Shown here: piece after piece, positions 32,105-45,379 of the stretch | Numbering within the stretch: the stretch's first letter is position 1 | Layout: each line of letters begins with the position of its first letter | Assembly (NCBI GenBank): GCA_014529385.2 | Contig: CM043960.1 | Coordinates: 27,419,896 to 27,483,895, forward strand | Reading direction: 5' to 3' | DNA from: Adiantum capillus-veneris | Lineage: Eukaryota; Streptophyta; Polypodiopsida; Polypodiales; Pteridaceae | DNA length: 64,000 bases | Notes under the pieces: generated by a model | Told to the model about the DNA's origin: nothing | Seen by the model: only the letters and a program-made list of their open reading frames with translations | Database searches by the model: none | Translations under genes and position numbers: made by a program

Positions 32105-32500
32105 AAAGTTGATTAATTTCTAGCTCAAATGAAAGTGAAGATTTAAAGCAAGCCATGAGCTAGAAATAATGCAATTTTTGAATGAATTTGAAGCTGCTCT
32201 TGAAAGCCAAATTTTACATTTATAAAGGCCCACCAAAAAAGTTGGCTAACAACTAGCTCACATGAAATTTTACAATTTTTAGAGCAATCTATGAGCTAGA
32301 GATAACAACTTGATGAAATGAAAGTGAATGACTCTTAATAGCCAAATATTCTATACTTGAAAGCTCTCAAAAAAGTTGGGTAAACACTAGCTCAAATGAA
32401 AACATTTTTACTTTAGACCAAGCTATGAGCTAGCATTTACACAACTTTTAATCCAAAGAATTGGAATGGCTCTAAATAGCCAAGTTTTGCATTTTTTTGC
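32105..32500. repeat. Degenerate tandem repeat, three units of about 134 bases
   Basis: Units begin near 32108, 32241 and 32375. Each has a GTTG...AACTAGCTCAAATGAAA-like start, then AAGC.ATGAGCTAGA and later ATAGCCAAATTTT. Identity between units is moderate, so the array is old. Confidence 0.75.
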
Positions 32501-34636
32501 AATGATGACCCCTTCTTGGATCAATGAAAGTTTAACATTGCCACATCCATTCAAAATAAAGCTCAATTGTTAGTGCATGAAAGCATTTGTCAATCACTAC
32601 AAGCACTAAAAGAATTCGTGATCAATCTCAAACCCAAAAGTTTATTGCTATCCCATGGTCATTGAAGAAAGCCCAATTTTGAGTGCTATGCAATGATTTT
32701 GCATTCAAATCAAGCACTAAGAATGTATCAAACAGTACCAAGGCCAAAATGTAACACACACTCTCAACCAAGCATCAATTGATGCTTGCTCGTACATATC
32801 ATAATTGCATACATAGGAAAGAGAGACAAAAAGCATATGATGACATAAATTTTATCTCTGCAAAGACAATCCACCCAAATTTTGTATTATTGACTAATAG
32901 TGTTGCACAAGAGCTCAATGATTAATACATGAAAGCATCTGGCGTTCAAAATATGTACTAAAAGAGTCATAATCCTCGACAATCTAGTGCAAAATTATGC
33001 ACCTACGTGCTCTTATGCATCAAGTTTTGCATATGAAGCAAGAAAAGAGAGACAAAGTTGCATAATAAGTGCACACAAAGGATTATCTCCAAACCTTATG
33101 TGCTACTGAGACACATAACACAAAAGAGAGTGTCAATCCTTCAGGAGTGACGAATTGGGGATAATACACTTAATTTCTAGGGCACTCAAAAATACAAGTG
33201 CTAGATTCAAAGGTGTGCGAGCCTGGCATAGCCAAGCACTGTATCTTCCCTTCCTTTAGTCAATGAAAACTTGTCCTTTTTAATCACTGCTTCACAAATA
33301 GAATAATTGTTAGTGTACAAAGGTAAAATTCCCATAAAATCATGCACTAATTAATATCATAACAATACTTATCCATGCAAGGAAGTAAGCGGATTGTTCA
33401 TTCTTTGCTCAATAGCAAGTGTCCATGTTCTATTTTACTGAAGGTCAAACGAGTCTCCAATGGTAGTTTGAAAGGGTCCGAGGTTTTCGAAGGGGAGGAA
33501 GGTGATCGTGTGCATCCCCTACAAATTATTATTATTTGTTTTCTTTTCAAAAATTAGTTTTCAATGGTGGTGTTCTCGGGCCAACTACGTGCAGAGCCTC
33601 AGAAACAGCTCGAGAGAGGTTGTGGATTGTGGGAGCATTGGGAGGATGGTATATGTGTAGATTTGTGATGATGGTAGAGGTGCAACTAGCAGGTGTGATC
33701 GGGGGCGATATTGCAGGAGTTGCAAATTGCAACTATGAGCCTGAGAAAGTGTGTATGTGTGTGTGTGTGTGAGGTATTTTGAAAACTTCAATAGAGGGTT
33801 TGACGGGCTGTAGCACGACTCAGGACTCTGATTTTATTGCAAGCATGCTCCAAGGACCAGGACATGGTTTGATGCCATGATGTCAGGTTTTTGACTACAA
33901 AAATAGGGAGTGGGGGACCATGGAGAGACCAGGGATATTGAGATAGAATGAGCCACAGAGAGTGTGTGTATGTGTGTGTGTGTGTGTGTGTTTGCATGCC
34001 AAGCCACCGTGATTGCCAACATCTATAGGTGGGTGGGCAAGTGGCCAAGTAGGAGTCCAAAACCGGAAGTCGCGGGGTCAGGAGTTTGTACATGGACCAG
34101 ATGAATTGTTAATTGCACAACAGACTCAAAAGTATGAGACTCTTAGAGTTCCAGGTTTAGCAGTGATTCCACTAGTGGCTTTGAGAGAAAATAGCAATAG
34201 TGGGCCTATGGGCCAGTCGGGTCAGTTGATGACATTTGTTGTCAGCTTACTAGTGCCAGGCCCCATGGCAGGCTACAAATGAAATGAAATGAAAGCTGTG
34301 TCAGCGAGTTGGATATGCAGGCACCATATGTGTTGTCTGTGTGTCGGGTAATTTGCAAAAAACTGGGTGAGGCTTGTGGTTGGTGAGCCGAAATTGGGAG
34401 ACTATGGGAGACTCTTTAATGATGTGAACCGAGAGTCTCCAATAATTGCTCGACAACAGCATTTTCAGCTACAAAAGCGGATTAGTGGGTCGTGTTGCAT
34501 GAGGCAAGAAAGTGCATCTAGGTGGGGCACTGTGAGCATTTTTTTGTTTGTTTTTGCAATTAATGGGCTTGGCAAGATTGTGGGTCCTGGGAATGTGCAA
34601 GTGGAGCAACGGGAGAATGAGTGTTATAGGAACAAT

Positions 34637-34758
<122 letters not shown>

Positions 34759-36974
34759 CGTGCCAAAAGTGGGGGGTCGAGAGACTCGGATAGAAGTAGG
34801 TGGATTGTGCAGGACGAGGGCTTGGGTAGGCAACAAAGAAGTCTTACGAGGCATTTTGTGTGTGTGTGTGTGATATTTGAGAGCGATGAGCCAAAGCAGT
34901 CATGGTGAGGTCAACGACAAAGCAAAGAGAGAGACTGAAGTAGAAGTTTTTTTCTCCGTTTTTTAAAAAAACTCATAAGGGGAGTTCTCATGGGCATCAA
35001 AGGTGCATGAGCGAGGAATGGAAAAAGGAGTGTGTGTTTATCCGCCATGGAAATCTTCAATTTTAATGCTTCTCTTCTAAGCTATCACCCCCTTAGTCGT
35101 TAAATCTTTGCAAAGTTGATTGCTCACATCCCAAGTCAAGAAATCATCCAACCCAATTGGATAAGTCATTTGGGTTTACAAGGCTACACGTATTTGATGT
35201 TTTGTCTTAATTGACATGCATTTGATGCAAGTTTATCAAATTTAAGCAAATTTTGAGATACCATCTAGTGATAATACACGTATATAATCCCCACTTGCAT
35301 ATCAATTGAGCTATCTACACCAATTTCCGGACGATGCAAGCTCAATGTAGCATTGCACACAAAAATGTAGCATTAGACTTTACCTCAAATGCCTTTCAAT
35401 CACTGCAATTTTGAATTGCTCATATCCTCTTAAATTCAAATCAACCAAACCAACTTGGATTTGTCATTTCTGGTTTGTGACGTTACTCATACTTGAATTT
35501 CGACCATAATTATGCACACGCATCAATGTAACATTGCATGTTCATAACATTGCTCAATCATTAGCATGGCAATGCACTAAAATTCTCCACAATTGAGCAT
35601 CAATTAAGTGATATATTTAAATCCTCAAAGGCAATTTGTGTTACACACATCCACTATTTGGCCAAATTATCATCATGATTGATAAAAAATACCAATTATT
35701 CATTCACATATTTGCTTGCACATGCCATTGATTGGCATACACACCCAAATTTAGACCAAAATTTTATGCAACTAATCCATTAATTTCTCATCATAATGCT
35801 AAAATTGCAAACTCGATCAAGCATAAATGAATGCATGCATGGTTAATTTCTCAAACTTAACACGATTTTGACCCAATAAAGCAATGCACACACTCAAAAA
35901 TTAAGCACAAAAGTTCAAATTTGGCTCATTTGACAATGCATTTAAACTTACACCTAATGATTGCACACACTTTTCATGCACATTTTTTAATAAAAAATCA
36001 TTTAGGTGCCCCAATTTTGACCATCAATCAATGAAAATCAAGTGGTCTTGGATGGGCACACACGCTCAATTTATGCCCAACTTCTTGGCTATTAGGGATA
36101 TCCAATGATGCGATTAGCTTAGCATACACATCAATTACAAGATTGCATACTCATATATAATTGTCAATTTTCTAAATTTCTATGCATGCACACACTCAAG
36201 ATTAGGTGCACACACACTTGAATTTTTTGGCAGGTTTTTCTCTCTTTGGTGCATTACACACACAATGATATCTACACACAAATGAATTCTTGTTGCAAAT
36301 CAAGATTAATCTTGACACATACATCATTCATTAGTCAAAATTGACCATCAATTTCATTCCAAAACAATCAAACTAGTGCAAAGTGTAGGTCAATTGATTT
36401 ACACACCTAATTTTAGCAATAAATTAGCAGCACATTGGAATCAAATTAATCACCCAAAAATTGATGGAGTAGGTCAATGCACTTAAAATCGATTGCATCC
36501 AAGCTAATCCTTACTCTATGCAATGATTCCATCATGCACACCCATGTGTGGCTCTTCCAAATTAGCCCAAAAATTGACCATTGTAGGCCAAAAATCAAAC
36601 ACTCAAATCATCAAATTAGGCATAAATTAGCACAATTAAGTTGATAAAAGTGTTGATTCCACCTCATATAAGGGGATTGAACATACATTACACTTCAAAT
36701 GTTAGTAGTTAGGTTAGCAAATTTAGTCAAAAATTGGTAACAATTAGCATAGAATTAGTACAATTAGCAATGAAATAAAGAGAAATTAGTAATGGTTAGT
36801 GAGAAGTTAGTGAAATTGGGGGTTTGGGGTATTCATAACTCAACAATTAGCTTCAAATACTTGCACAAACATCATCAAATCAAACCAAAATTGAGTTACA
36901 CACTCAAAACCAATGAATTAGTAGTAAAATTACTTTATTCTAAACCTCATCTACTCACTATCTTAGGTTATTGA

Positions 36975-36992
36975 TCCCCAGCAATGGTGCCA
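36975..36992 (-). other. TE-H primer-binding site
   Basis: On the minus strand TGGCACCATTGCTGGGGA starts two bases after the 5' LTR. It resembles the TGGCGCCGTTGCCGGGGA type seen in many plant gypsy elements, usually assigned to tRNA-Asp, with a few changes. Confidence 0.8.
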
Positions 36993-36994
36993 AA

Positions 36995-37702
36995 TGTTGT
37001 GAAAAATCATAGCATAGCCTAATCAACCCAAGACCAACAAAATTATCAATCCCAGGATTGGCAATCAGGCTAGGGCATGGAAGCATGAGCATCGAATGTA
37101 TAGATTGAGAGGATTCAAGAGAATGCTCATCCAATGCAATAGAGATCAGCCCCCATTAATCACTAACTCTAGTCACGTATCAATCAAGCATCACCTACAC
37201 ACATTAAGCCCACCAAAGTCCGACTTACCATAGACAAGAATCCCAAAGCACACTCATGACAAGCACACACTAATTGCATTGGTGTTGGCCTCTCCAATCA
37301 CCACATGCGAATCAAGGCACTTCATCAAAAGCTACACACACAAGGTGAATGGTGCTAGAGTTTCATAAAACCCATCCGCAAACAAGAAAACAATAGAGCA
37401 CATACACTAATTACAAGATTAAGAACCAACTTAATCAACCTAATTAGAGATGTTAAATATCACAAATCGAATGCTCATAGAAGGATAGGAGTGGTCAATA
37501 AGCAAGAAGTCATCACACACACTCAAATCTAGAATAATGAGAAAGGTGAAACTCCTTCATGACATATCGGAATAGAAGAATTGAGACTAATGAAGAAAGT
37601 AAAGATTAGATTAAGAATTCTTCTCTAATTACACTAGATTATCACTAGCCTCTTAAGCATGGGCACTAAGCTCAAGGCTATAACATCCATAGAGTGAACA
37701 CT

Positions 37703-37744
<42 letters not shown>

Positions 37745-37997
37745 CTCAAAAGTGGAATCTCAACAGTGGATACTCAAGAATGAAGCCTCCTTGCATGAAG
37801 GCTTCTTTATAAAGGCCTGCACCACAATCCCTTCTACTATGGGTTTAAGTTTGAGCCCTTTAGCTAGCATATACAACTTTGGAACTCCCAATGAGCCCAA
37901 GACCTTATACAAAGTGAGTAGGAAACATTGTGCACATTCATAGCATACATCCTGCTTGATGCATAATCGATGTAGTTTGTGTTAGCTGTTGCTAACA
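36995..37997 (-). repeat. TE-H 5' LTR (full length)
   Basis: 1003 bases, starting TGTTAGCAACAG on the minus strand and ending CACAACA. It contains a (GA)n tract at about 37704-37741 and matches the shorter 3' LTR outside that copy's deletion. Confidence 0.9.
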
Positions 37998-38423
37998 AGG
38001 CTTACCCTCCTTCTTGTAGGGATTATGTTGACTTTGTAACACCCTATCCCTTGAGCACCTTAGTCATGAAGACCCTTAAGCACCTTAATCATCAAGCATG
38101 ACAAGCTCAAGCACCTTAGTCAGCAAGCATGACAAGCACCTCAAGCACCTTAGTCAGCAAGCACGACAAGCACCTTAGGTGAAAAGCATGAGAAGCACCT
38201 CAAGTATCTAAGTTAGTAAGCAGTCTTTCAAGGTCCATTAGCTAGCATTGATCTTTGACAGACCATCTCTCATTTAGACCCATTGACTTTGATCCCGTGT
38301 TGAGATAGATCCATTAGCACATGTTTATATTCTAACTCTTCTTCCTGTTTATTCTCCCACACTAACATAATCAATTAATATGAGAAAATCATTTGGGTTG
38401 GTTACATATTAGATTTTATGTCA
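37998..38423 (-). repeat. TE-G outer LTR, proximal part
   Basis: The minus-strand start TGACATAAAATC follows a purine tract like that of TE-D. The part 38050-38220 holds a minisatellite of AAGCACCTTAGTCAGCAAGC-type words, also seen at 50930-51080 in the other TE-G LTR. It stops at the TE-H insertion. Confidence 0.8.
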
Positions 38424-39990
38424 TCACATCTCTCTTGAAATCATAGTTGTCCTCGACTATGATTTATGAGGTAGAGGAGATAAAGCCTTAGTCATTAGTG
38501 TATGTTTCTTAGCGAGTAGAGGATCCCTTTTTACCCTATGACATCATTCCAAAATGGATGACTAATCCATCTGGGTCTTGGGAGACTTAGGTGCCACAAG
38601 CATGTCTACTCTTGATTCCATTTCATTCTCCCAAAGTAGAGTGGAAAATTCTACTTGGTGTTTGAGCGACGTCGTCATCACAAACATGATTCTAAGCATG
38701 TATGCTACTTAAATTTGTGCCCAATAGAAAGAGAACTAGTCTTATCAAACAAAAACATTGATCATTTAGAAGAAACATTTACATTTGCTTACTCTAATGT
38801 AGCATTGTAAGCATTGACAAGGTTCATATTATCCTTAAGTTGTGTTCCTTGCATCCATCTACCATCTTCAAAAGGATAATTTTTTAACTTAATAAGATAC
38901 CGTCGAATAATCTTTCCATGTCTTAGTACCTTGTCTTCATGTCGAAGAATTGATTTGGGCTGAAGCACCTCTTCTTGATCTTTGATCTCGGATGGGTCCT
39001 CAATGATTGGTTCTTGCGGTGGCTCTACTTTGTGAATGAGTCAATGGTTGGGAAAATTGAGTTGATAGGCCATCTCATTGATTGGTTTTAGAATTTGAAA
39101 AGGACCATAGTACCTTTTTGCTAATTTAGTATAATACCTTTGGTGGCCCGTAGGATTTTTCCCATAGTCTACCTCAATAGAGCCTTGGGAAATTTAAGTA
39201 GGACCCAATGATTTTCCTTGAAAGCGAAGGCCCTTCTGTGCTTAGCACCAACCTTTTGCCTTTCTTGCAAGATGGATATAGCCTCCTTAATCTTTACAAA
39301 AGATTCTTGTAGGTCTTGATTATACTCATCGGCAACAAAGATCGTCTCATGTACCTTAAGTAGCAAGGGACTTTTAGGTCTTCCTTCAATAATTTTGAAA
39401 GGTGCTTTCCCATAGTAGTATGGATAATGTTATTGTACACATACTCTATAAGTGGTAGATACTTCTCCCATTCTGAGTGTTGATCTACTTATGTAATGTA
39501 AATCTTTAGTAGATCAAGAATCGTAAGGTCTACTATCTCACTTTGGCCATCCGTTTGTGGGTGATAGGCCGAAGAGAAATTCTATCTTGTATCTAGATGT
39601 TTAAAGAGACCTTTCTAGAAATTACTGGTCGTTCTAGGATCTCTATCTAACACAATGGATGTTGGAAATCCATGGTGTTTGAAAATCTGAGATATGAAGA
39701 GGGTTGCCATTTGGTGTGCCTTGATAATCTTTTTGATAGGAATAAAGTGTGCTTGTTTGCTAAACCTATCGACTATTATCCATATTCCCGTATTCCCATG
39801 GATAGACTTGGGTAATCCAAAGATAAAATCCATGGATATACTCTCCCATGGTGAATTAGGGATTGAAAATGGTTGGAGTAATTCAGGTTGCTTCCCTCTA
39901 TCATACTTAGTCTTTTGGCATACCACACATTTTGAAACATACTCTTGTATGTCTAATGTCATGGTGGGCCAATAGAAGTATGTCTCTATT
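38424..39990 (-). pseudogene. TE-G1 integrase, chromodomain-like tail and 3' region
   Basis: Integrase core pieces lie at 39615-39962 (YVSKCVVCQKTKYDRG, SMDFIFGLPKSIHGN, IVLDRDPRTTS) and at 39169-39366 (VHETIFVADEYNQDLQESF). The text between reads in other frames with several stops (PLVEYVYNNI-like). The chromodomain-type tail is recognisable at about 38860-38990 (ILRHEDKVLRHGK-like). The second core Asp box reads VLDRDP in place of VSDRDP. It closely follows TE-D and is dead. Confidence 0.78.
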
Positions 39991-40239
39991 CCTTGAAGAG
40001 TAGGTTGAATACCTCTATGCCCCTCATGGGAAGAGCATGGGATTCATTTATCACTTTCTCACGAAGGGAGCGAGTAACATATAGCATGTTGCCCATGGAG
40101 AAGATAACCATCCTACAAGGTGAACGATTCTTCTTTCTTCCCTAAGGTAAGAGATGAGATTATGTCTTTAAAATCAGGGTCAATAGCTTACTCATCTATC
40201 ATGGAAGATAGATCATTGTGAGTTGCTATAGACACCGCA

Positions 40240-41575
40240 TTTTCCCTCGGTCTTCATGATAGTGCATCGGCCACTTGGTTATGCTTACAAGCAATATGAG
40301 AAATATGAAAATTGAATTGCAAAAGAAAATTTCGCACCTCATTTGTTTGTCACAGAGCTTGGTTTGCGTCATGAAGTACTTAAGACTTTAGTGGTCCGTT
40401 CATAAGATGCTTGGAGTCCCCAATAGATAGTGCTTCCAATTGTCAAGGGCATGTAGGACAGCTAGTAGCTCCTTCTTGTAGATGCCCAATCCTCTCTCAT
40501 TGGAATTGAGTCTTCAACTCTCATATGCTATGGCATGCCCTTCTTGAAGAAAAACTGCTCCAAGGCAATCTCCACAAGCATCACATTGGACCTCAAATGG
40601 TTTTGAGAGATCTGGTAGTGTAAGCACGGGTTGAGAAGTAAGCTTTTCTTTAAGTTTTTCAAAAGCGATTTTCTCTTTAGCAGTCCATATGTACTTAAAA
40701 TTTTTCTTGGTCAAGTCACATAGAGGTCCTTCTATTGGGATAATTTAGCTATAAAGCGTCTATAATATGCACACATACCAATAAAGCTTTATAGCTCATG
40801 TAAATTCCTTAGATTAGGCCATCCTTTTATTACCTCAAGCCTGGCTGGATCCACACGGATACCATCTTGGAGATAATATGACCTAAGTATTGAATCTCTC
40901 GGAGGAAAAAATCACTCTTCTTTTGGTTAATGAAAAGTTTATTCTCCCTCATAGCTTGAAAAACTACCTGGAGATGCTGCTTATGCTCCTCTAAATATTT
41001 GGAGTAGATGATGATGTCATCGAAGAACACTCCAGGGAACTTGCGATAGGGTCTAAAGATTTTCTCCATTAGGCGGTTGAAGGCGGCTGGAGAATTTTCC
41101 AAACCAAAAGGCATGACAAGATATTCATAACAACCAAACATTGTACGGAACGATGTCTTTATGATCTCTTCATTCATTATCCTTATTTGATGATAGCCAC
41201 TTTTAAGGTCAATCCTACTAAAGTAGGTCAAACCTTGTAGCTTATCAAACAGATCTTCCACCCATGCTACAGGAAATCTATTTTTGATAGTTAGTGCTCG
41301 ATAGTCCACACACATGCGGTATGTGCCATCTTTCTTTTGCACTAAAATGACTAGACAGAAAAAGAGAGAGGATCTAGGCCTCACCATCCCCTTGTCTACC
41401 AGCTCATGCACTTGCCTTATAATCTCCTCTTGCTGAGCTTGACAAACTCTATAAGGAGGTTTATTAGGCGGTGAGCTCCCGGGTAGAAGCTCTATCGTAT
41501 GGTCATCATCTCCTTGTTTTGGGGGTAACTCCATAGGGATTTAATCAATAAATACATCTTGGAATCCATTTAGAA
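40240..41575 (-). pseudogene. TE-G1 reverse transcriptase and RNase H
   Basis: The RT frame 40830-41534 is open (ELLPGSSPPNKPPYR, MCVDYRALTIKNRFPV, FSRIDLKSGYHQI, FFDDIIIYS), so its catalytic Asp pair is intact. Compared with TE-D the RALNRITIKN box has lost three residues. RNase H follows in broken pieces (40514-40714, FEVQCDACGDC; then TDH-like and ADALS-like text to about 40250). The 5' side joins a truncated LTR at about 41600, so PBS, gag and protease are deleted. Confidence 0.82.
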
Positions 41576-41609
41576 AATTTGACAAGTCTAGTTCTTCTTG
41601 ATTCCTATC

Positions 41610-41710
41610 ACTTTGCTTAGCACACATAATAGCATAGTAATGCCAAGATGGAGAAGATCTCTACAAGCTTGGAGAAAGAGATGGAGCTCTTGCACTTTGC
41701 ACCTCACACA

Positions 41711-41789
<79 letters not shown>

Positions 41790-42082
41790 TATACCCCCTA
41801 AGCTAACCCCCTCCTTGCTTTGGTTGACCCCCTCTTCTAGCACTAGCATGTGCCTGATTGGACTTCTGGCCAATCACGTGATTAGTTCATATCAAGCAAC
41901 AAGGGGTAGCATTAGGACAAGTGTCCTTCTTACCCCTTTGAGAGAGATGGCTTGAATAATGCTTTAAAAATTAGTTCAATAAACTATTTTCTCATTAGAT
42001 CCCTTGATAGGCCAAGCAATAGGCTCTAGGCACCTTATGAGGGCAACATGGAGAGGAGCTTGACATGCGTCCTTGTTGCCTT
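41610..42082 (-). repeat. TE-G middle LTR, distal part
   Basis: It resembles 29401-30010 closely: GTCCAATCAGGCACATGC, CCAATGAG-like words and the (GT)n(GA)n tract at 41713-41789. It is cut at 42082 by TE-I and continues at 50782. The LTR end is missing; RT-related TE-G1 sequence starts almost at once near 41600. Confidence 0.78.
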
Positions 42083-42254
42083 TGACGAGCGCAAAGCATG
42101 ACACGGACCCCGACGGCCTTGAAATGCTAGAAGCCGATGCACGCCGAGTCGACCACGGTGAAGCGAACAGGGGGCACCGCCTAGCTTTGAGCGGCTAGGT
42201 TGCAGACAACGGTGATTTGAGATATCACAAAATCTACACACTGAGACTGAGAGA

Positions 42255-42256
42255 GG

Positions 42257-42332
<76 letters not shown>
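42255..42332. repeat. (GA)n microsatellite in TE-I 3' LTR
   Basis: About 39 GA units. The other LTR has only about 14 units at the same place (48144-48170). Confidence 0.97.
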
Positions 42333-42335
<3 letters not shown>

Positions 42336-43537
42336 ACACAGGTGATGAAAACCCTCGAGGTGTGAGGGAAAACTATTTTCTTGCAATATTTACAACAACC
42401 TTATTTCTGACAAGGTGGCCATCATGGTGATAGAGGGGTAGAGGGAGAGATAGTGAGCCTAATAGTTCATTCTCTAGAAATGACTCACAGACACGAGGAC
42501 TTTGTTAGCATGAGTGTGTGTGTGGTGACCATTGGATTCAAGATGTAGACATAGCTTCTTTACATAGTGAAAATTCCCAAAATTGCTACACTAAGGCCCC
42601 TCTCTCGTGATGTAAGTGTTTCCAATCCCTCCCACCAATATACTACCAAGTGCTGACCTCTGATGAAATTGCACCCCCCCCCCCCCCCCCCCCCCCCAAA
42701 TCTCCCAATCTCTGAATCTCCTAATTCCCCCAATCCCCTCCAATCGCTCCAATTTCCCACTGATAGTGACCTCTGAGTGCCTTTTTATAGGTGCTGGTTG
42801 CTTTAGGTTTAGGGCAGTCTGATTAGGTTAGGGTTCTAATAAGGGGAGACAAAGCAAGGTGGTGGGTTCCTGGATCCTTGCTTTGTCTTGGGAAATATTA
42901 TAAAGCAAAACTCCTAGGTGGCCTTTGTGGCCATCACCTAGAGAGAGGTGATAATTTACAAATTGGGATTTTGACAAGATTTGGTTTGAAAACTAGGAAA
43001 AATGATGACAACCAATGGATTTTACTGAAGAGGACGTCGTAGATGCAATGCCAGTGAACGGCGGCCTTAGCTGGTCTGTTGATGTAGTGTGTTCATCATT
43101 TTCGGGGTCGGCCGGGGCATGCCTTCGGAGCCTTTTCTTGTTTTTGTGTCGGCGGCACGTGACTTGGCCGCCTTTTCTTCGCTTTGGCGTCGATGTTGAT
43201 TATTCATTTTTTTAATTTTTTCGGTGTGTGCGTATATGCGTGCTTGTTATTTGATTGTGTGGGTGTACGTGCCGTCTACTGGTGTATGTATGTGAGTGTG
43301 TGGGTGAGTGTGCTCGGAAAGTGAGTGGGAACGAGAGAGAGGGGAAGAAAGTAATTTTATTGTGTGTAAATATATATAATAAACTATTTATGTTTTTTTT
43401 TAATCGTGTTAGCGATGGCAACACAGGGAGAGAGAGAGAGAGAGAGACGGGAGTGAGAGAGGGAGGAAACGCGGGCGCGGGAGGGGGGGGGGGGGTGAAG
43501 AGTCTATGTGAGTGCGTGTGTGTGTGTAGGGGTGTGT

Positions 43538-43550
<13 letters not shown>

Positions 43551-43634
<84 letters not shown>

Positions 43635-43797
43635 GCACTGTATGCTAGCTACGCCCGACGGCTACACAGAAAGCAAGAGGGAGAGTCTGAGAGAGATGGG
43701 CTCGCGAGGGGAGGGGAGAGTGTGTGAGGGTATGTGTGTGTGTGTGTGTGGGTTCAAGAGAGAAAAGCCCTGTGCAGCACGCCTTCGGGCTTGAACG

Positions 43798-43882
<85 letters not shown>

Positions 43883-43941
43883 CGGGCCAGCATGGCTGAC
43901 AGAGAGCGAGGGAAGGGGGGGGGAAAGGAGGTGTGGTGGGG

Positions 43942-44018
<77 letters not shown>

Positions 44019-44076
44019 CGGGCCAGCATGGCTGATAGAGAGCGAGGGAAGGGGGGGGAAAGGAGGTGTGGTGGGG

Positions 44077-44163
<87 letters not shown>

Positions 44164-44312
44164 ACCTTGCTGGCTGCCTGCGGGCCTGTCGAGGGAGCGC
44201 GAGAGAGGAAGAGAGAGAGGCTTTGGTGGGCTCAGGGTGGCCCGCCCGTGGAAATGAGGGAGAGGGGGGTGAGGTCAACAAGTGGGGAGAATAGGGGTGT
44301 TGGGCTATGAGA

Positions 44313-44385
<73 letters not shown>
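43551..44385. repeat. Microsatellite cluster in TE-I 3' LTR
   Basis: A GT run followed by five long GA runs separated by short GC-rich spacers (AGCTCGGGCCAGCATGG, GGTGTGGTGGGGTGG). The arrangement matches 49305-50065 in the other LTR, with different run lengths. Confidence 0.95.
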
Positions 44386-44388
<3 letters not shown>

Positions 44389-45109
44389 TTGGCCCATCGG
44401 TGAGAAGAAAACAAGAGGGGAGAGAGGGAGGGGAGAGTGAGGTCAAGGGAGTGTGAACGAGAGGGAAGAGGGAGGGGTGAGGTAGCGGCCCGCTGGGCAG
44501 GGGTATGGACGAGCGAGGAGGGGTAAGAGAGAGAGAGAGAGAGTATGTGGGTGCTTTGTGAATAGTGAAAGAGAGAGAGGGAGAATTTGCAAAAGTGTGG
44601 CGGCCCGCGGGTGGAATATAGACAGTGGCACCCTGTTTTATGCACCCATTGGGCCAGGCAATGCAGAGGCAGGGTAAGTGAGAGAGAGAGAGTTGGCGGA
44701 GCCGAGGAGGAGAGAGAGGCCTCTGTCTTCTGGCGATAATGGAGAGAGGTGTGTCCAAATTGGTGGCGGCCCGCTAGTGGTTAAGCATAGAGGGGTGGTG
44801 AATGTTAAAAAATAAATAAAAATTTTATCGTTTTTTCTTGGTAATGTGTTTCCCCTACTTGGGGTTGGTTCTTGCGGCCACGGCTCCAAAAGACAGGGCT
44901 AATGATGGATAGTGATGCGCTATGGCTAGGGGTGCCGCTTGAGCTGGGCCGCATGGGCCGTGGCGGGGACAAGGAAAAGAGAGAGAGAATTTGTGGCTCA
45001 CCATTTGACCGAGGATTTGTTGAGCCTTCTGGTGGTGTTGTCGTGATTTGGGCAGAGGAAAGATAAGCCTTTTTTCTTTTTTTTCTTGATTTCCAAAAAT
45101 CGGCTATCA

Positions 45110-45125
45110 TTAGCCCTCCCCTTTT
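45110..45125 (-). other. TE-I polypurine tract
   Basis: The minus strand reads AAAAGGGGAGGGCTAA directly before the LTR start TGATAGCC. This supports the minus orientation. Confidence 0.85.
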
Positions 45126-45379
45126 GGCTAGAGGCATTCATGTCTCTAGCCCTGACTTTGATTCTTCTTCGCTAATCTGTAGGAGCAGATATCGAGTTGC
45201 CTTCTAAACTAGAGATTCCATTTGGCCATTGGTGAGATTTTTGGGATAATCATGAATCTGCAAGAGGTTCGGGTGATAGCCTATTCCTTGGAATAGTGTG
45301 GGTTGATTAAATGGGAAGCCCATGGGTTCCAAAAATTTATGCCAGTGTCCTCCTGGATCCCAAGTGAAAAATAGGATCA

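Larger units (their letters stand above)
42083..45109 (-). repeat. TE-I 3' LTR
   Basis: 3027 bases. It contains (GA)n runs at about 42255-42332, 43587-43632, 43804-43880, 43945-44016, 44079-44159 and 44310-44385, a (GT)n run at 43551-43586 and a poly-C run at 42673-42698. A TATA-like box on the minus strand lies at 42781-42790 (CTATAAAAAG). The segment CTCGGGCCAGCATGGCTGA with its neighbours occurs twice (near 43880 and 44016) but once in the other LTR, so one unit of about 136 bases was duplicated here. Confidence 0.9.

Noticed and set aside
43600-44310. Many ORFs of Glu-Arg or Ser-Leu repeats, some over 100 codons
   Set aside because: They are translations of (GA)n runs in several frames and both strands; not genes. 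The same holds for runs at 23.8, 34.7, 49.3-50.1, 54.5 and 61.6 kb.
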